A stretch of DNA of 64,000 nucleotides, from the NCBI GenBank assembly GCA_033026295.1, contig CM065179.1, positions 23,925,275-23,989,274 on the forward strand, given 5' to 3'. The stretch comes from Channa striata. Its lineage: Eukaryota > Chordata > Actinopteri > Anabantiformes > Channidae. Positions within the stretch are counted from its first letter, which is position 1. Each line of letters begins with the position of its first letter. The position numbers and the translations under genes were made by a program. This document shows, piece by piece, positions 60,421 through 64,000 of the stretch. The notes under the pieces are model-generated. The model did no database searches. It had not been told where the DNA came from and worked only from the letters and a program-made list of their open reading frames with translations.

Positions 60421-62578
60421 CAGCTGGAGCTGGAGATTGAGTTTTGACTCTCTTTCATGATTGTGTAAAGGACTGCCACAGTAGGCCAGCATTGCTGCCT
60501 AAGTAGGTCGGAGGAGGAGCGCTGCCTTACTTCTGCAAGTTGGCCTGTATTTGCATTAGCAGATTCTGCAGAAACCCACAGGAAAACTGTATGTATATAC
60601 TGTATATGGTTAATAGTTTTTCCAAATGCTGTTGCTTGCTATTGCAATTTATTCTCATAGATAGAACCTCAGCGTCAAATTCATCCCAGAATTTGAAACT
60701 TTCTTCACTGATCACATCTGGTGGCATGTGTGTACTTTGGAGGAAATGACAAATGGAGGTTAAGTGAAGGATTCACAGGACTCAATAAACAAGACAGATG
60801 AACAAAGACCTGGAGATAAAACGTGTTTAACCGCACCGCTCATCCCCCATTCATCTTCTTTTTCACCGTGCATCTGAATCACTTCCCAGCATACAGGTCT
60901 CTCACTGTTGTCTTCTTTTTTCATGTTATATTTGTTTTTCTGTCATTTCCTGCTATTTGTATTCTCACCATCCTCCGCCACCCTGCTTTTTCTTCTTATA
61001 TCTGACTTTTAACACATCTGTCTCCTTTCTCCTTAATGCTCTTTTTTTTTAAGAAAATCCACTTCCCTCTTTTTCACTCTGCAACGTCTGTCCTGTTTAC
61101 ACCAATCGTTTTCTCTATTGGAGGGATGTGAGATGTTTGGTCTCCATTAGCATCAATTTCATCTACGTTCACACGTCTTTTCTGTTATTTAGTATTTATT
61201 CTGCTTTTCTGCCTAAGTCCAGTTCTTGGTCTGTATGCTATGTTACATCTAGCCATTTATCCTCCTTGTGCTTTTTTACTTGTAATTTGCATGTTATTAC
61301 TATCAAATGTCCCGGTTTAGTAAAAGGATGTTGATAAAGGCCTTGTTCTTAACATCATATACAGCATATCTCTTATATCCATGAGAAAGCATATGATCTC
61401 TGCCGTTGGAAAACCACACCAGCGTTTGTGTTGTTTGGGCCATCTCATCTTCAAATCCACTGCATCGCATCGCCGCCATCGCTTTGAGATTATCAAAGAG
61501 GATCTTAAATCCTACACTTCAACCTTTCGACTGAAAATGGAGACATCTCCAATTTAGGAAGACTTCCCATGACATACAATGATTGGTCACATGGGTGCTC
61601 GGGAAATATTGATTTTGCTTCCCTTTGCACAATCAACGCAACATTAATGCCTCTAATGAGACTTCCTGAAAGTTTGCAGTTATTGTCATTTGTACATGTC
61701 ATAGTCTCTTCACCTAGTTCAGATGTCATCTGCTGTTATGGACCAGACTCACTCCATCCATCCTGACCTCCTTTTTCCATACAGAGTCTTCAGAATACTA
61801 TGTCAGAGGGGTGCGGGTGTGATAACGCATCCTGTTGCCATAGAAAAGGCCCTGTAGCAAACTAGACAGTCGCGGCAGAGAGAAATCATTTTATACTTCT
61901 GCTAATGAAACACAGTACAATTAGTGAATCTGTCGCATTCCTGTACCACATTTGTACAACTCTGCCAAATGAAATGACAAACCAGGTCAGTGGCTGCCTG
62001 AGCAATTTTCTCAAAAATGATCAATGCTGTCATTTTTATAGTCGATGATGGATTGTTTGGGAAACTGATACTTCTCATACAAGGTGCCGATTTCCTGAGA
62101 TTCTTCCTTTGCAATCGCTACAGGCAAAATGCCTCGTCTATATGCACTGCATCTACTCTACATGTATATTCCACATATGCCTAGACTTGAATCTTTTTTT
62201 GTGTGTATTCCCAGCAGTGTGCAGCAGAGACCAGTAAAGGAGCACAACAGGGCCATCCATTGTTGGCCAAATCAATGGCAGCTTCCTCTTGCCAAATCAG
62301 GGGAAGCCATGCTAAAAAAGAAATTAGCTACACAGAGAACACGTCCCACTGAGACAGAGTGGGAGAGTCCAATGGAGCTGGGAAGACACAAGGAGGGTGA
62401 GAACAAGAGGAAGAGAAAGGGAGAGTGTGCCTGCTGTTGCCACCTGCCACCCTGAACCCTCCCAACCGGCTCCATCTAAAACTGCACTTGACAAATGAGT
62501 ACAGGGACACGGAGCATAGGCACAGTCCCTGAGCTCCAACACTAACAATCCACATACAACAATCCATGGAGAGCAAGG

Positions 62579-62598
62579 GTGTGTGTGTGTGTGTGTGT
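62579..62598. repeat. (GT)n microsatellite
   Basis: A GT tract of about 20 bases with no other feature nearby. Confidence 0.9.
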
Positions 62599-62934
62599 AG
62601 TGCAGTGTGAGAGAGTAAGGAGAAAAAAGAATGAATAAACAGTACATGTCATTTAACAAGTCGAAATTATGATTTAAAAGAGCAAATTTGATTATAATGG
62701 AACACAAATTAAGTCTGTTTCAGATTTTCCTGAATAGCAGGTCCGTCCCACTGTCTCTGTCAAATCTGACCTTTCAGAGCCTCTTAATTTTGAAATTCAA
62801 ACTTCTGTGACATTGAACCCGTAACTCTGGGGTTCTGTTTCAACTGGAAGACAGTCTCACACCCTTCAGTAATTTCCACTTGGCTTAACCAGAGAATAAT
62901 GCTACAATAATCTGCAGCCATACGGCTCTGTCTT

Positions 62935-63160
62935 CTTCTTTCTGTACCACTGTTTATGCTTTGTTTTCCTTTGTTGTCTTCATTCAGTACTGGTTATTTG
63001 TATTAAAAGATTGCGTACGTGTGTGATATATTTTTACTTTTGGATTTTATATACTGTATTCTGACAATTCTTCTTTGCTGTACTCTGAACATTCCTTGCT
63101 GCTGTAACACGAAAAATTTTTGTGGGACGAATAAAGATTTATCTTATCTTTTCTCTCTTA
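62935..63160 (+). repeat. Retroposon 3' tail ((TTATC)n type)
   Basis: The end reads TTTTTGTGGGACGAATAAAG followed by ATTTATCTTATCTTTTCTC. In fish, GGGACTAATAAAGG plus a TTATCTTATCT tail is a frequent LINE/SINE 3' end. The upstream 170 bases (CTGTACTCTGAACATTCCTTG and the preceding T-rich part) may belong to it, but no coding block is visible. Confidence 0.42.
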
Positions 63161-63328
63161 ACTTATTTGCACATCATTAATCAAGAGCTTTTAAGACATC
63201 TCTGACCAATATGATGTCTTAAAAGTGAAAAACAAAATCTTATTTTACTTCAATCTGATTTTTAGATAAATAACCATTCATTTTTTCATTTTATGTTGAG
63301 GCAAATACTGTACAATCACCAACTACAA

Positions 63329-63660
63329 TCATCCATCCATCATCAGTAATCCCTTATCCTATGTAGGGTCGCAAGGGGCTGGGGCCTATCCCAGCTGTCA
63401 TTGGGCTAGAATGGGTGTTACACCACGGACAGGTCTCCGGACTATCTCCGTGCCAGCACAGAGAGACATAACAACCATTCACATACAAACATACGGGCAG
63501 TTTGGGATTCACCGGTTAACGCGCATGTCTGTGGAGTGTGGGAGGAAACCAGAGCACCCAGATGAAACCCACGCAAGCACAGGGAGAACATGCAAACTCC
63601 ACGCTGGAAACCACAATCAGCCAGGGACACAAACCCTGCCGCAAACAGTTCCAGCTGCCC
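63329..63660 (-). repeat. SINE family A, minus orientation, nearly complete
   Basis: The plus strand starts with CATCCATCCATCATC, then AGGGTCGCAAGGGGCTGGGG CCTATCCCAGCTGTCATTGG, CACGGACAGGTCTCCGGAC, TGTGGAGTGTGGGAGGAAAC CAGAG, and AACATGCAAACTCCACGCTG G. Reversed, this gives the whole family-A body in order. The tRNA-like head is recognisable up to about 63655 but its B box is eroded. It is among the better-kept copies in the window. Confidence 0.8.
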
Positions 63661-64000
63661 TAACCCACAGTCAATATTTATAGCTTCCTTTTCACATGGC
63701 ACAAATATTTTTGACGATGAATACAACAACAACAGAAAACTCCATTCATATTATATCTTTACACGACCAAGGCAACTGAACAAAGAGAAACAAAAAGTGT
63801 TTGTACCTAGAGCCACATTGGTTTCACCTATTGCTTAAGAGTGTGTGACTGTGTGAGTGCGTGTTGGTTTCCTTTTCACCTCCAGGTAGATTCGTTGCTG
63901 ATAAGTAGTGCCTGACATTTCAGAACACACTCTCTCTCTCACACACTCACCAAAGAGGTCACACCGGATTTCTTCCTTTCTTTACCCCCCTCCCAAACTG

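Larger units (their letters stand above)
27278..64000 (-). other. naaladl2: naaladl2 upstream intron (phase 0, at least 36.7 kb, incomplete)
   Basis: No further exon matching the M28B peptidase-like domain was found on the minus strand up to the window edge, so I infer that this is all one intron. It contains the elements listed separately. I see nothing I can support in 27278-28487, 28751-29885, 30105-32330, 33893-38633, 38669-39336, 39369-40288, 43330-44519, 44546-46319, 49330-51440, 52115-56140, 56432-57228, 57835-60387, 60420-62579 or 63660-64000. Open frames there (for example 30513-30878, 31621-32055, 44806-45363, 54129-54530 on the minus strand and 48600-48929, 54981-55385 on the plus strand) are low complexity, lie in repeats, or have no recognisable domain. 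A missed small exon or nested gene cannot be excluded. Confidence 0.55.

Noticed and set aside
60527..60727. Minus-strand acidic stretch DVISEESFKFWDEFDAE with CACCAG before it, considered as a small exon
   Set aside because: The acceptor context is weak, the only donor-like word is GTTCTA, and I cannot link it to naaladl2 or any other family.
61902..62114. Minus-strand 70-codon frame with FEKIAQAATDLVCHFI, considered as an upstream M28B exon
   Set aside because: It does not match any M28B block that I can recall, the frame continues into text without good splice sites, and a different frame looks equally protein-like in the first half. Treated as chance.

Overview
The window is vertebrate nuclear DNA, almost certainly from a ray-finned (teleost) fish. 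It is AT-rich, has no long open genes or operons, and carries many CA/GT microsatellites. Its dispersed repeats are typical of teleosts: tRNA-headed SINEs, L2/CR1-like and RTE-like LINE remnants, and decayed Tc1/mariner transposases. No bacterial, plasmid, phage or CRISPR feature is visible. The repeats do not let me name a species.

One protein-coding gene can be supported, on the minus strand. Three exons form the 3' end of a gene that I identify as naaladl2 (N-acetylated alpha-linked acidic dipeptidase-like 2, a member of the transferrin-receptor/PSMA M28B family). They lie at 27277-27184, 10930-10732 and 1121-875. All three have canonical AG/GT splice borders, and the splice phases fit exactly: phase 0 into the first, phase 1 across the 16.3-kb intron, phase 2 across the 9.6-kb intron, then a TGA stop at 877-875. 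Together they encode about the last 179 residues, mostly the C-terminal transferrin-receptor-like dimerisation domain. The 3' untranslated region runs towards position 1. Everything above 27278 (at least 36.7 kb) appears to be one further large intron, which fits the very large introns known for this gene in vertebrates.

Region by region: 1-1121 is the 3' UTR and last exon. 1122-10731 is an intron with a Tc1 remnant, two copies of a tRNA-type SINE and an L2/CR1-like LINE fragment. 10732-10930 is an exon. 10931-27183 is an intron with a Tc1 fragment, an LTR-like remnant, another Tc1 fragment, CA-repeat clusters, an RTE-like LINE copy, a second SINE family and an 83-bp GT tract. 27184-27277 is an exon. 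27278-64000 is an intron with a second, internally deleted RTE-like LINE with an intact 360-codon frame, L2-like 3' ends in both orientations, a heavily decayed APE-type LINE on the minus strand, a Tc1 3' part, SINEs, and two clear inverted repeats (28707-28751 and 57228-57418).

Nothing here amounts to a new molecular system. The most useful observations are the reconstructed naaladl2 3' end (its last exon is easily missed because it has no early ATG), two reverse-transcriptase copies about 97% identical with different lesions, a long imperfect hairpin near 57.3 kb, and apparent sharing of 3' tails between SINEs and LINEs.
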